Source: an uncultured beta proteobacterium
GTDB taxonomy: Bacteria; Pseudomonadota; Gammaproteobacteria; Burkholderiales; Burkholderiaceae_C
DNA: 9,251 nucleotides
Reading direction: 5' to 3'
Assembly (NCBI GenBank): GCA_903834645.1
Contig: CAILKA010000435.1
Span: 1-9,251, forward strand
The first letter of the stretch is position 1, and each line of letters begins with the position of its first letter. Below, piece by piece: positions 1 through 5,605 of the stretch. The notes under the pieces are model-generated. The model had not been told where the DNA came from and did no database searches. It saw nothing but the letters and a program-made list of their open reading frames with translations. A program made the translations under genes and the position numbers.

Positions 1-1073
1 AGCGCGCCCACACCCATCGGCGCGCCCGAGAGCTCCACCTCGGCAATCTCATCGGGCACGCCGCCCGCAGCCCGGTTGCGGAAGTCAGCCTCGGCGCCAT
101 CGGCGGCCACGGCGCTGTGAAAACGGGCCGTGATCTCCTTGGCCAGCATCACCTTCGCATCCATCGGGTTGCGCCCGCCCTCCACCTGCGTGCGCAGCGC
201 CGCGATCTCCGCCTCGCTGCGAGAGCTCAGCAAGGCGTAGTAGCGCCACATCAGCGTGTCGCTGATCGACATGACCTTGGCGTACATCGTGTTCGCAGGT
301 TCGGTGATCCCGATGTAGTTGTTCTTGCTCTTGCTCATCTTCTCGACGCCATCCAGGCCCTCGAGCAGCGGCATCGTGAGGATGCACTGCGGCTCCTGCC
401 CCCACTCCTGCTGCAGGTGCCGGCCCACCAGCAGATTGAACTTCTGGTCGGTCCCGCCGAGTTCGAGATCGGAGCGCAGCGCCACGGAGTCGTAGCCCTG
501 CATCAGGGGGTACAGAAACTCGTGCACCGAGATGGGCACCCCGCCCGCATAGCGACGGGCGAAGTCGTCACGCTCCATCATGCGCGCCACTGTGTAGCGC
601 GAGGCCAGCGAGATCATGCCGCGCGCGCCCAGCGGATCGCTCCACTCGCTGTTCCAGCGCACTTCGGCACGGTCCAGGTCGATCACCAGGCCCACTTGCT
701 CGAAGTAGGTGCGGGCGTTGGCCTCGATCTGCTCGCGCGTCAGCGGCGGGCGGGTGCTGTTGCGCCCGGACGGGTCGCCGATCGTGGTCGTGAAATCTCC
801 GATCAGCGGGATCACCACGTGGCCGAGTTCCTGCAGCTGGCGCATCTTGTTCAGCACCACCGTGTGGCCCAGGTGCAGGTCGGGTGCGGTGGGATCCATG
901 CCGAACTTGATGCGCAGCGGCTGGCCGGTGGCCCGCGATCGGGCGAGCTTGCGCACCCAGTCGGCCTCGGGCAGCAGTTCCTCGCACCCCCGCAGCGTCA
1001 CCGCCAGTGCCTCGCGCACGGCATCGTCGACAGGATGCGTGCCATGCGGCACGGTCGAAGGGCTTTCGGACAT
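1..1073 (-). CDS. tyrS: Tyrosyl-tRNA synthetase, 3' end cut by window edge
   Basis: Class I aminoacyl-tRNA synthetase that activates tyrosine with ATP and charges tRNA-Tyr in the cytoplasm. The minus strand reads open from the ATG at 1073 to the window edge, giving 357 residues. The class I signature HLGH lies at residues 67-70 within the segment GMDPTAPDLHLGH, and KMSKS at 245-249. The tRNA/tyrosine-pocket region LGGTDQKFNLLVGR lies between them. The exact KMSKS, rather than KFGKT, places it in the TyrZ-like (type II) branch common in Betaproteobacteria. The family usually has about 400-410 residues, so the missing part should be the C-terminal S4-type RNA-binding domain. The start was chosen because the first residues MSESPS lead directly into the conserved helix and no better upstream ATG fits. 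The Shine-Dalgarno sequence is weak (GCGAG, about 9 nt upstream). It is divergent from the M23 peptidase gene. Confidence 0.96.
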   Translation of the reverse strand, partial: MSESPSTVPHGTHPVDDAVREALAVTLRGCEELLPEADWVRKLARSRATGQPLRIKFGMDPTAPDLHLGHTVVLNKMRQLQELGHVVIPLIGDFTTTIGDPSGRNSTRPPLTREQIEANARTYFEQVGLVIDLDRAEVRWNSEWSDPLGARGMISLASRYTVARMMERDDFARRYAGGVPISVHEFLYPLMQGYDSVALRSDLELGGTDQKFNLLVGRHLQQEWGQEPQCILTMPLLEGLDGVEKMSKSKNNYIGITEPANTMYAKVMSISDTLMWRYYALLSSRSEAEIAALRTQVEGGRNPMDAKVMLAKEITARFHSAVAADGAEADFRNRAAGGVPDEIAEVELSGAPMGVGA

Positions 1074-1102
1074 CGGGAATTCTCGCTCGGGCAGGGCGTG
1101 CC

Positions 1103-1110
1103 GGTATACT
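1103..1110. promoter_or_regulatory. Candidate shared -10 region between tyrS and the M23 gene
   Basis: The intergenic stretch 1074-1306 contains GGTATACT. Read on plus it gives TATACT (1105-1110, five of six consensus bases). Read on minus it gives TATACC (1108-1103), placed to start tyrS transcription about 23 nt before its ATG. No convincing -35 box is visible at 16-19 bp on either side, so direction and use are inferred. It is the only AT-containing hexamer of this type in the gap. Confidence 0.4.
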
Positions 1111-1229
1111 TGCGCTCCCGCGTGGATGGTGCCGTCTTCCCATGGCACGACCGGCGGGCAGCGTCGGTGCGACGGGGATTCTACGGGTGCGCTGCGAGGC
1201 GTCCCCTCCCGAGCGGCACAGCGCTGTGT

Positions 1230-1253
1230 GGCTTCGCGGTCTCGCCGCGAGCC
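1230..1253 (+). repeat. Inverted repeat (hairpin) upstream of the M23 gene
   Basis: Arms TCGCGG (1234-1239) and CCGCGA (1245-1250) pair perfectly around a 5-nt loop. They are extended by GGC/GCC outside a single bulged T. It would form a stable hairpin in the 5' leader of the M23 peptidase mRNA, about 50 nt before the proposed start. There is no T run after it, so it is not a typical intrinsic terminator. Its function is unknown. Confidence 0.4.
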
Positions 1254-1306
1254 GTTGCCAACAACGGGTTCTCGGTGATCAGGTGAGCGATCTACGCGGC
1301 AAATGG

Positions 1307-2683
1307 ATGGTTGACGAGCAGGTCTGGCACGAGCGCGCCATGGCCCTCCATGCCTTCTTGTCGCGGCACGCGCGCGCCGTCACACTGGGCGTGGCCGGGC
1401 TGCTGACGGCCGGAGCCACAGTCGTCTTCGCCGTGGCACCGCTGGCTCCGGATGCCGCCAGCCTGCCTGTTCAGGTGGTGGAGCAGGAGGTGCCGATCGG
1501 CGACCTGTCGGGCCAGCTCGAAGCCCTGGCCGTGCACCAGACCGAGCTCACACGCACCGAGGTGACGCGCAGCACGGACACACCGGAGGCCACGCTGCGC
1601 CGCCTGGGTGTGGCCGAGGCCCAGGCCGCCCAGCTTCTGCGCAGCGACGCAGGCCTGCGCCGCGCACTCGACCCTCGCACACGCGCGCTCGTCACCGTCC
1701 GGGTCGGCCCTGCGGGGGATCTGCGAGAGCTGGTGGTGCGCGGCCCGGCGGCGCAGCCTGCGCGGGTGCGCAGCCACTTCGAAAAGCTCCAGGCTGTGCC
1801 GCAGGACGGGCGCTGGGTCGTGCAGCGCGAGCAGCTGGCGCTGGCCAGCCAGACGCAGCTCTCGGGCAACGTGGTGACGACCTCGCTGCAAGCCGCCGCC
1901 TCCCAGGTTCGCCTGCCGCAGCCCGTCACGCGGCAGCTGGTGGAACTGCTGGCGGCTGATCCCGAGCTGTCGCGCGGCCTTCGCAAGGGCGACGCCTTCG
2001 CCGTCGTCTACGAGGCGCTCACAGCCGAGGGCTCGCCCGTGCCGTGGGCCGGCGCTTCGTTTCGCGTCCTGGCGGTGGAGTTCCAGTCCGGCGGCAAGTC
2101 GCGCCAGGCCTTCTGGTACGAGGACGCGAAGGGTAAAGGCACCTGGTTCGACCGCGACGGGCGCGGACGCAAGACGGTATTCCTGACACTCCCCCTGGAG
2201 CAGGCCCGGGCCACCTCCGCCTTCGCGGTGCGGATGCACCCCTTGCTGCAGCGCCTGCGCGAGCACCGTGGCATCGACTACGCCGCGCCACACGGCACGC
2301 CCGTGCGAGTGGTTGGCGACGGAGTGGTCACTTTTGCCTCGTGGCAGGGCGGCTATGGCAACGTGATCTACGTGGATCATGGCAACAACCGCGTGACCCT
2401 TTACGCTCACCTGAGCAAGATCAGCGTCCAGCCAGGGCAGCGGCTGGATCGTGGCCAGTTGATAGGCGCCGTTGGTGCGACCGGCTGGGCAACGGGTCCA
2501 CACCTGCATTTCGAGTTCCGGGTCAACGGTGTGCACGTCGATCCGCGCAGCCTGGCCCGCACCTCCGAGGATGTGGTGCTGGATCCGGTTGCGCGCAGCC
2601 AGTTCGAGGAAGTGGCGCGCGTGCGACAAGCGAAGCTGGATCTGGCCGAGACCCTGTCGAGCAATCGCCCCGGCTTCGAGTGA
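1307..2683 (+). CDS. M23/LytM-type peptidoglycan endopeptidase, membrane-anchored
   Basis: Predicted periplasmic zinc metallopeptidase that cuts peptide cross-links of peptidoglycan, of the MepM/Csd3-like type; 458 residues. The N-terminus has a basic stretch (FLSRHAR) followed by a hydrophobic segment at about residues 22-44, probably an uncleaved signal anchor. A middle region (about 180-290), including LRKGDAFAVVYE and WYED, resembles the domain preceding the catalytic domain in Csd3/MepM proteins. The catalytic M23 domain has all expected ligands: H320 and D324 (HRGID), catalytic H368 (YAHLS) and H399-L-H401 (GPHLHFEF). It therefore looks active. The reading frame stays open well upstream, so the start is uncertain. 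GTG at 1283 and ATG at 1340 are alternatives, none has a good ribosome binding site, and the anchor is kept in all. It ends 14 bases before anmK, suggesting one transcript. Confidence 0.93.
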   Translation: MVDEQVWHERAMALHAFLSRHARAVTLGVAGLLTAGATVVFAVAPLAPDAASLPVQVVEQEVPIGDLSGQLEALAVHQTELTRTEVTRSTDTPEATLRRLGVAEAQAAQLLRSDAGLRRALDPRTRALVTVRVGPAGDLRELVVRGPAAQPARVRSHFEKLQAVPQDGRWVVQREQLALASQTQLSGNVVTTSLQAAASQVRLPQPVTRQLVELLAADPELSRGLRKGDAFAVVYEALTAEGSPVPWAGASFRVLAVEFQSGGKSRQAFWYEDAKGKGTWFDRDGRGRKTVFLTLPLEQARATSAFAVRMHPLLQRLREHRGIDYAAPHGTPVRVVGDGVVTFASWQGGYGNVIYVDHGNNRVTLYAHLSKISVQPGQRLDRGQLIGAVGATGWATGPHLHFEFRVNGVHVDPRSLARTSEDVVLDPVARSQFEEVARVRQAKLDLAETLSSNRPGFE

Positions 2684-2697
2684 CGCAGCGCCAGCCC

Positions 2698-3819
2698 ATG
2701 GCGCTCTTCATCGGCTGCATGTCCGGGACCTCCCTGGACGGGGTGGACGCGGTCCTTGCGGAGATGGATTGCCTTCGCCCGTGCCGCGTGATCGGCCATG
2801 CATGGCAGGCCTACCCCGACGCTTTGCGCCGTGAGCTGCTCGCGCTGAACAGGCGCGGGGAAGACGAGTTGCACCGGGCGAGCCTGGCCGCCAACGCGGT
2901 GGCGCGCGCTTACGCGCTGGTGATCGAGCAACTGCTGGAGAGCACCGGCACGGACCGTGGCACCCTTCGGGCCATAGGCGCACACGGACAGACCGTGCGC
3001 CACCGGCCGCAGGCCTTCGACGCAAGCGGCTACACGGTGCAGCTGCTCAATGGCGCCCTGCTGGCAGAGCTGACCGGAGTGGACGTGGTGTGCGACTTCC
3101 GCACCCGCGATCTGGCTGCAGGGGGACAGGGCGCACCGCTTGTGCCTGCTTTCCACCGCTCGGCGTTCGGCGAGGCCGGCGCTCACCTGGCGGTGCTCAA
3201 CGTCGGCGGGATCGCCAACCTCACGCTGGTGTCGCCCAGCGGTGACGTGCTCGGGTTCGACACCGGGCCGGGCAACCTGTTGATGGACCTGTGGATCGAG
3301 CGCCACCTGGGCGCACGCTTCGACGCCGACGGCGCCTGGGCACGCAGTGGTCGCGTGCGGCCGATGCTACTCAGGACGATGCAGGCCGAGCCCTTCTTCG
3401 CGCAGCCTGCGCCCAAGAGCACCGGGCGCGACCTCTTTGACGCGGCGTGGCTGGAAGCCGCCCTCGCTCACGCGGAGCCGGACACCCGACCCGAGGATGT
3501 GCAGGCGACGCTCGCCGAGCTGACGGCGTGGGCAGTGCGGGAGGCCCTGGAACGGCATGCGCCGGATACTGCAAGGCTGCTGGTGTGCGGTGGGGGCGCC
3601 CGAAACGGGCACTTGATGGCACGTCTGCAAGAGGGAAGGCCAGCCCTGGAGGTCAGCCCGACCGATACCTGGGGTGTGCCTGCCGATCAGGTCGAGGCGC
3701 TTGCCTTCGCGTGGCTCGCTGCGGCCTTCATCGACCGCCGAGCCGGCAACCTTCCGGCCGTCACGGGAGCGCGAGGCCCACGTGTGCTTGGCGCGCTGCA
3801 CGCAGGGCCCGCACCCTGA
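2698..3819 (+). CDS. anmK: Anhydro-N-acetylmuramic acid kinase
   Basis: Cytoplasmic sugar kinase that opens the 1,6-anhydro ring of anhydro-MurNAc and phosphorylates it to MurNAc-6-phosphate, recycling cell-wall fragments; 373 residues, the usual family length. Visible motifs: N-terminal ATP loop MSGTSLDGVD (residues 8-17), HGQTVRHRP, RTRDLAAGGQGAPLVPAFH, NVGGIANLT, GFDTGPGN with the catalytic-base aspartate at 188, and CGGGARN (297-303) near the nucleotide site. All are intact. The ATG at 2698 gives the family-typical N-terminus. A GTG at 2680 is in frame and overlaps the stop codon of the M23 gene (GTGA), so translation could instead be coupled with six extra residues. Neither start has a clear Shine-Dalgarno sequence. 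Partnership with an upstream wall hydrolase fits a turnover and recycling unit. It is convergent with erpA. Confidence 0.96.
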   Translation: MALFIGCMSGTSLDGVDAVLAEMDCLRPCRVIGHAWQAYPDALRRELLALNRRGEDELHRASLAANAVARAYALVIEQLLESTGTDRGTLRAIGAHGQTVRHRPQAFDASGYTVQLLNGALLAELTGVDVVCDFRTRDLAAGGQGAPLVPAFHRSAFGEAGAHLAVLNVGGIANLTLVSPSGDVLGFDTGPGNLLMDLWIERHLGARFDADGAWARSGRVRPMLLRTMQAEPFFAQPAPKSTGRDLFDAAWLEAALAHAEPDTRPEDVQATLAELTAWAVREALERHAPDTARLLVCGGGARNGHLMARLQEGRPALEVSPTDTWGVPADQVEALAFAWLAAAFIDRRAGNLPAVTGARGPRVLGALHAGPAP

Positions 3820-3824
3820 GCGAC

Positions 3825-3851
3825 GCGGGTGCGGCCGGTCAGAACACCCGC
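3825..3851. terminator. Possible bidirectional terminator between anmK and erpA
   Basis: The 49-bp gap between the convergent stop codons of anmK and erpA holds the perfect 7-bp arms GCGGGTG (3825-3831) and CACCCGC (3845-3851) around a 13-nt loop. An alternative pairing of GGCCGG with CCGGCC also exists. No T tract follows on either strand, so this is suggested by position and symmetry only. Confidence 0.35.
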
Positions 3852-3868
3852 CGGCCCGGGGGCGGCAA

Positions 3869-4243
3869 TCAGACGGAGAAGGACGAACCGCAGCCGCAGG
3901 TGGTGCTGGCGTTGGGGTTCTTGATCACGAACTGCGAGCCCTGGAGGTCTTCCTTGTAGTCGATCTCGGCGCCGACGAGGTACTGCAGGCTCATCGCGTC
4001 GATCAGGAGCGTGACGCCGTTCTTCGACATCTGCGTATCGTCCTCGTTGACGACCTCGTCGAAGGTAAAGCCGTACTGGAAACCCGAGCAGCCGCCACCC
4101 TGCACGAAGACGCGCAGCTTCAGCTCCGGGTTGCCTTCCTCGTCCACCAGGTCCTTGACCTTGGCCGCGGCGCTGTCGGTGAAGACCAGCGGTACGGGCA
4201 TCTCGTCGGATGCGGGTGACAGGGGCTCGGCGACGGCATTCAT
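3869..4243 (-). CDS. erpA: A-type iron-sulfur cluster carrier ErpA
   Basis: Small cytoplasmic carrier that receives Fe-S clusters from the assembly scaffold and delivers them to apoproteins, including isoprenoid-pathway enzymes in E. coli; 124 residues, typical for ErpA/IscA-type proteins. The three cluster-binding cysteines are present: C52 in GGGCSGF and C116/C118 in TTCGCGSSFSV at the C-terminus. The segment FTFDEVVNEDD with GVTLLIDAMSLQYLVGAEIDY is ErpA-like. The ATG at 4243 was chosen because it has a good Shine-Dalgarno GAGG (4254-4251) seven bases upstream. The open frame extends further upstream but that part shows no conserved sequence. It lies downstream of rplM-rpsI on the same strand, 175 bp after rpsI. 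It may be partly co-transcribed or driven from its own upstream region. It is convergent with anmK. Confidence 0.95.
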   Translation of the reverse strand: MNAVAEPLSPASDEMPVPLVFTDSAAAKVKDLVDEEGNPELKLRVFVQGGGCSGFQYGFTFDEVVNEDDTQMSKNGVTLLIDAMSLQYLVGAEIDYKEDLQGSQFVIKNPNASTTCGCGSSFSV

Positions 4244-4286
4244 GGCAGATCCTCGGGGTATGCGGCCAGGAGACCGCAGAAACAGC

Positions 4287-4317
4287 ACGACGCTGCAACC
4301 GCAGGCCGCAGCGTCGT
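4287..4317. repeat. Perfect 10-bp inverted repeat upstream of erpA
   Basis: ACGACGCTGC (4287-4296) and GCAGCGTCGT (4308-4317) are exact reverse complements separated by 11 bases. The repeat lies 44-74 bp before the erpA ATG and directly downstream of a TATCAT hexamer on the minus strand. It could be an operator or a hairpin at the 5' end of the erpA mRNA. It does not resemble the IscR sites I know. Confidence 0.55.
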
Positions 4318-4319
4318 CG

Positions 4320-4325
4320 ATGATA
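4320..4325 (-). promoter_or_regulatory. Candidate -10 box of an erpA promoter
   Basis: On the minus strand TATCAT (five of six consensus bases) lies about 77-82 bp upstream of the erpA ATG. It predicts transcription starting near 4313, inside the adjacent inverted repeat. No good -35 hexamer is visible 16-18 bp further upstream, so the promoter would need an activator or may not exist. Confidence 0.3.
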
Positions 4326-4391
4326 GCCGCAGCAGCGACCCTGATGCCATCCCAGCCTTTGGGGCGGGGAACCGGCACGCAGGGCCGCGCC

Positions 4392-4415
4392 TTGCGGGCC
4401 GCGAGCGGCCCGCAA
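4392..4415 (-). terminator. GC-rich hairpin just after rpsI
   Basis: Three bases after the rpsI stop codon, the minus strand carries an 11-bp perfect dyad, TTGCGGGCCGC and GCGGCCCGCAA, separated by two bases (inner pairs would open to form a loop). The position immediately after the last ribosomal gene suggests transcription attenuation or mRNA 3'-end protection. The following sequence is GC-rich with no U tract, so it is not a canonical intrinsic terminator and read-through into erpA is possible. Confidence 0.5.
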
Positions 4416-4418
4416 AGC

Positions 4419-4811
4419 TCAGCGCTTGCTGAACTGCTTGCGACGGCGTGCGCCGTGCAGGCCGACCTTCTTGCGCTCGACTTCGCGCGCGTCGCGCGTC
4501 ACGAAACCGGCTTGGCTGAGCTGGGGCTTGAGCGCTGCGTCGTAGTCGATCAGCGCACGCGTGATGCCGTGGCGCACCGCACCCGCCTGGCCCGACTCAC
4601 CGCCGCCATGCACGTTGACGCGGATGTCGAAGGCCTCCAGGTTGGCCGTCAGCAACAGCGGTTGCTGGACCACCATGATGGAGGTCTGGCGGCCGAAGTA
4701 CTGGTCAAGCGGCTTGCCGTTGACCTCGATGCGGCCTGTGCCCTTCTTCAGGAAGACGCGCGCCACCGATGACTTGCGCCGCCCGGTGCCGTAGTTCCAT
4801 TGTCCGATCAT
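4419..4811 (-). CDS. rpsI: 30S ribosomal protein S9
   Basis: Component of the head of the small ribosomal subunit; its C-terminal tail reaches towards the P-site tRNA. It has 130 residues, the normal length. Diagnostic features are the N-terminal YGTGRRKSSVARVFLKKGTG, the central VNVHGGGESGQAGAVRHGITRAL and the basic tail GARRRKQFSKR ending in Arg. It is downstream of rplM with only 8 bp between them. Its Shine-Dalgarno GAGG (4821-4818) overlaps the rplM stop codon (TGAGG), so translation of the two is probably coupled to give equal amounts. Confidence 0.99.
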   Translation of the reverse strand: MIGQWNYGTGRRKSSVARVFLKKGTGRIEVNGKPLDQYFGRQTSIMVVQQPLLLTANLEAFDIRVNVHGGGESGQAGAVRHGITRALIDYDAALKPQLSQAGFVTRDAREVERKKVGLHGARRRKQFSKR

Positions 4812-4817
4812 GGCCGA

Positions 4818-4822
4818 CCTCA
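4818..4822 (-). promoter_or_regulatory. rpsI ribosome binding site overlapping rplM stop
   Basis: The minus strand reads TGAGG followed by six bases and the rpsI ATG. The TGA is the rplM stop, and GAGG is the Shine-Dalgarno of rpsI. A ribosome ending on rplM would therefore sit on the rpsI initiation site. Confidence 0.7.
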
Positions 4823-5248
4823 GATCTCGAGCGGTTTGGGTTGCTGGGCGGCGTGCGGGTGCGTGGCACCGGCATACACCTTCAGCTTCTTGATCATCGC
4901 GTAGCCGAGCGGGCCCTTGGGCAGCATGCCCTTGACGGCCTTCTCCAGCGCGCGCCCCGGATGGCGGGCCTGCATGTCCTTGAAGCGGGTTGCGTAGATC
5001 CCGCCCGGGAAGCCTGAGTGCCGGTAGTAGATCTTGTCGGTGGCCTTGGAGCCGGTGACACGGATCTTGTCGGCATTCACGATGATGATGAAGTCGCCGG
5101 TGTCGACGTGGGGCGTGTAGATGGCCTTGTGCTTGCCGCGCAAACGGGCTGCTGCTTCGCTGGCAACACGCCCGAGCACCTTGTCGGTGGCGTCAATCAC
5201 AAACCACCCGTGCTCCACCTCGGCCGGCTTGGCGCTGAAGGTCTTCAT
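4820..5248 (-). CDS. rplM: 50S ribosomal protein L13
   Basis: Early-assembling large-subunit protein that binds 23S rRNA; 142 residues, the same length as in most Proteobacteria. Hallmarks are MKTFSAKPAEVEHGWFVIDA at the start, LGRVASEAAARLRGKHK, TPHVDTGDFIIIVNA, YYRHSGFPGG and the late VKGMLPKGPLGYAMIKKLKVYAG. The ATG at 5248 was preferred over an in-frame ATG nine codons upstream (5275) because it matches the universal MKTF start and has the Shine-Dalgarno AGGAA (5259-5255) six bases upstream. It is the first gene of the rplM-rpsI operon, with a sigma70-like promoter at 5488-5517 and a long structured leader. In E. coli, L13 represses its own operon through the mRNA leader, so the leader here is a plausible site of such control. 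Confidence 0.99.
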   Translation of the reverse strand: MKTFSAKPAEVEHGWFVIDATDKVLGRVASEAAARLRGKHKAIYTPHVDTGDFIIIVNADKIRVTGSKATDKIYYRHSGFPGGIYATRFKDMQARHPGRALEKAVKGMLPKGPLGYAMIKKLKVYAGATHPHAAQQPKPLEI

Positions 5249-5264
5249 GAGAGGTTCCTGGAGG

Positions 5265-5284
5265 GCGCGCGGCATGCCGCGCGC
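5265..5284. repeat. 20-bp perfect palindrome beside the rplM ribosome binding site
   Basis: The bases from 5265 to 5284 equal their own reverse complement (outer half GCGCGCGG, centre CATG). In the rplM mRNA this gives an 8-bp GC-only stem with a CAUG loop, ending about five bases before the Shine-Dalgarno AGGAA. It could affect ribosome access or bind a protein as DNA or RNA. The palindrome contains an in-frame ATG (5275) that is probably not the real start. Confidence 0.6.
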
Positions 5285-5349
5285 AACAGACGGCCTGGAT
5301 CGCGTGCCCGCGCCGCGACCCCGTCATCCGGGGAGCGTCGCATGCACAC

Positions 5350-5401
5350 CCGACGGCTGCGCCGGATCCCCTTGTAGGTGGGGCCTCGGCTGGGCCGTCG
5401 G
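5350..5401 (-). repeat. Long nested stem-loop in the rplM leader
   Basis: Arms CCGACGGC and GCCGTCGG (8 pairs) enclose a symmetric 3x3 internal loop. Then come GCCG/CGGC (4 pairs), a second symmetric 3x3 internal loop and CCCC/GGGG (4 pairs), closed by an 8-nt loop (ACCUACAA on the minus strand). A small hairpin GGCC-GAC-GGCC (5403-5393) uses the same bases as the 5' arm and would exclude the long stem. Confidence 0.5.
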
Positions 5402-5487
5402 CCTGGCGCTTCGCGCCCGCTTGCACCCCGTCCTTTCGGAAAATGGGGCGCGCACGTCTTCCCCGGCCGATGAGGGGAAAGCCTTTG

Positions 5488-5517
5488 AGTATAGCGCCAA
5501 AGTGCGGGCCGCGTCAG
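5488..5517 (-). promoter_or_regulatory. Sigma70-like promoter of rplM-rpsI
   Basis: Read on the minus strand, CTGACG (5517-5512, four of six matches to TTGACA) is followed by an 18-bp spacer and TATACT (5493-5488, five of six matches to TATAAT). It is the best promoter-like pair in the window and points at rplM. Transcription should start near 5481. Confidence 0.65.
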
Positions 5518-5527
5518 CATCGATGAA

Positions 5528-5545
5528 CCCCCCGGTCAAGGGGGG
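5528..5545. repeat. C6/G6 inverted repeat between rplM promoter and DUF2726 gene
   Basis: CCCCCC (5528-5533) and GGGGGG (5540-5545) flank the six bases GGTCAA. The repeat lies about 10 bp upstream of the rplM -35 box and 60 bp before the DUF2726 gene. It may be an operator or insulating hairpin; no T tract follows. Apart from it, 5518-5605 holds only a weak -10-like TAGCAT (5577-5582). Confidence 0.4.
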
Positions 5546-5576
5546 CGGGCCGTGCGCCAGGCAAGGGTCCCGGGGG

Positions 5577-5582
5577 TAGCAT
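5577..5582 (+). promoter_or_regulatory. Weak candidate -10 box for DUF2726-srkA
   Basis: TAGCAT matches four of six consensus bases and lies 24 bp before the ATG at 5606. It would give a short leader of about 17 nt. No good -35 box is present at the right distance, so this is tentative. Confidence 0.25.
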
Positions 5583-5605
5583 CGGCGTGAAATATTCCCG
5601 CACCC

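Larger units (their letters stand above)
5249..5481 (-). promoter_or_regulatory. Long structured 5' leader of rplM-rpsI mRNA
   Basis: The predicted transcript start near 5481 leaves about 233 nt before the rplM ATG. Successive hairpins on the minus strand are listed here. 5451-5423 has seven outer pairs, including one G-U that would be an A-C mismatch on the other strand, and an inner UCC-GAAA-GGA tetraloop stem. 5417-5405 is GGCGC-GAA-GCGCC. 5401-5350 is a long nested stem with 16 pairs. 5341-5315 has a CCCC/GGGG core with outer GCGA/UCGC. 5284-5265 is a perfect palindrome next to the ribosome binding site. No coding gene is visible here. I do not recognise a known riboswitch family. The structure was derived by eye, without energy calculation. 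Confidence 0.55.

Noticed and set aside
117..1286. Open frame of 389 codons on plus opposite tyrS
   Set aside because: The protein is His/Arg/Ala-rich without family character and lies antisense to the clearly conserved tyrosyl-tRNA synthetase; long antisense frames are expected at this GC content.
1007..1306. 100-residue N-terminal extension of the M23 protein
   Set aside because: The extension is Arg/Pro-rich, runs through the tyrS start and the intergenic region, and would bury the signal anchor deep inside the protein.
1292..2629. Open frame of 445 codons on minus opposite the M23 gene
   Set aside because: Antisense to a gene with intact M23 catalytic residues; no recognisable domain or ribosome binding site.
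4244..4378. 45-residue N-terminal extension of ErpA
   Set aside because: The downstream ATG has a good Shine-Dalgarno and gives normal ErpA length; the extension spans the inverted repeat and the candidate promoter.
5249..5481. Known riboswitch (for example TPP, cobalamin, glycine or SAM) in the rplM leader
   Set aside because: I could not find the conserved core sequences of these classes; the leader is reported as unclassified.
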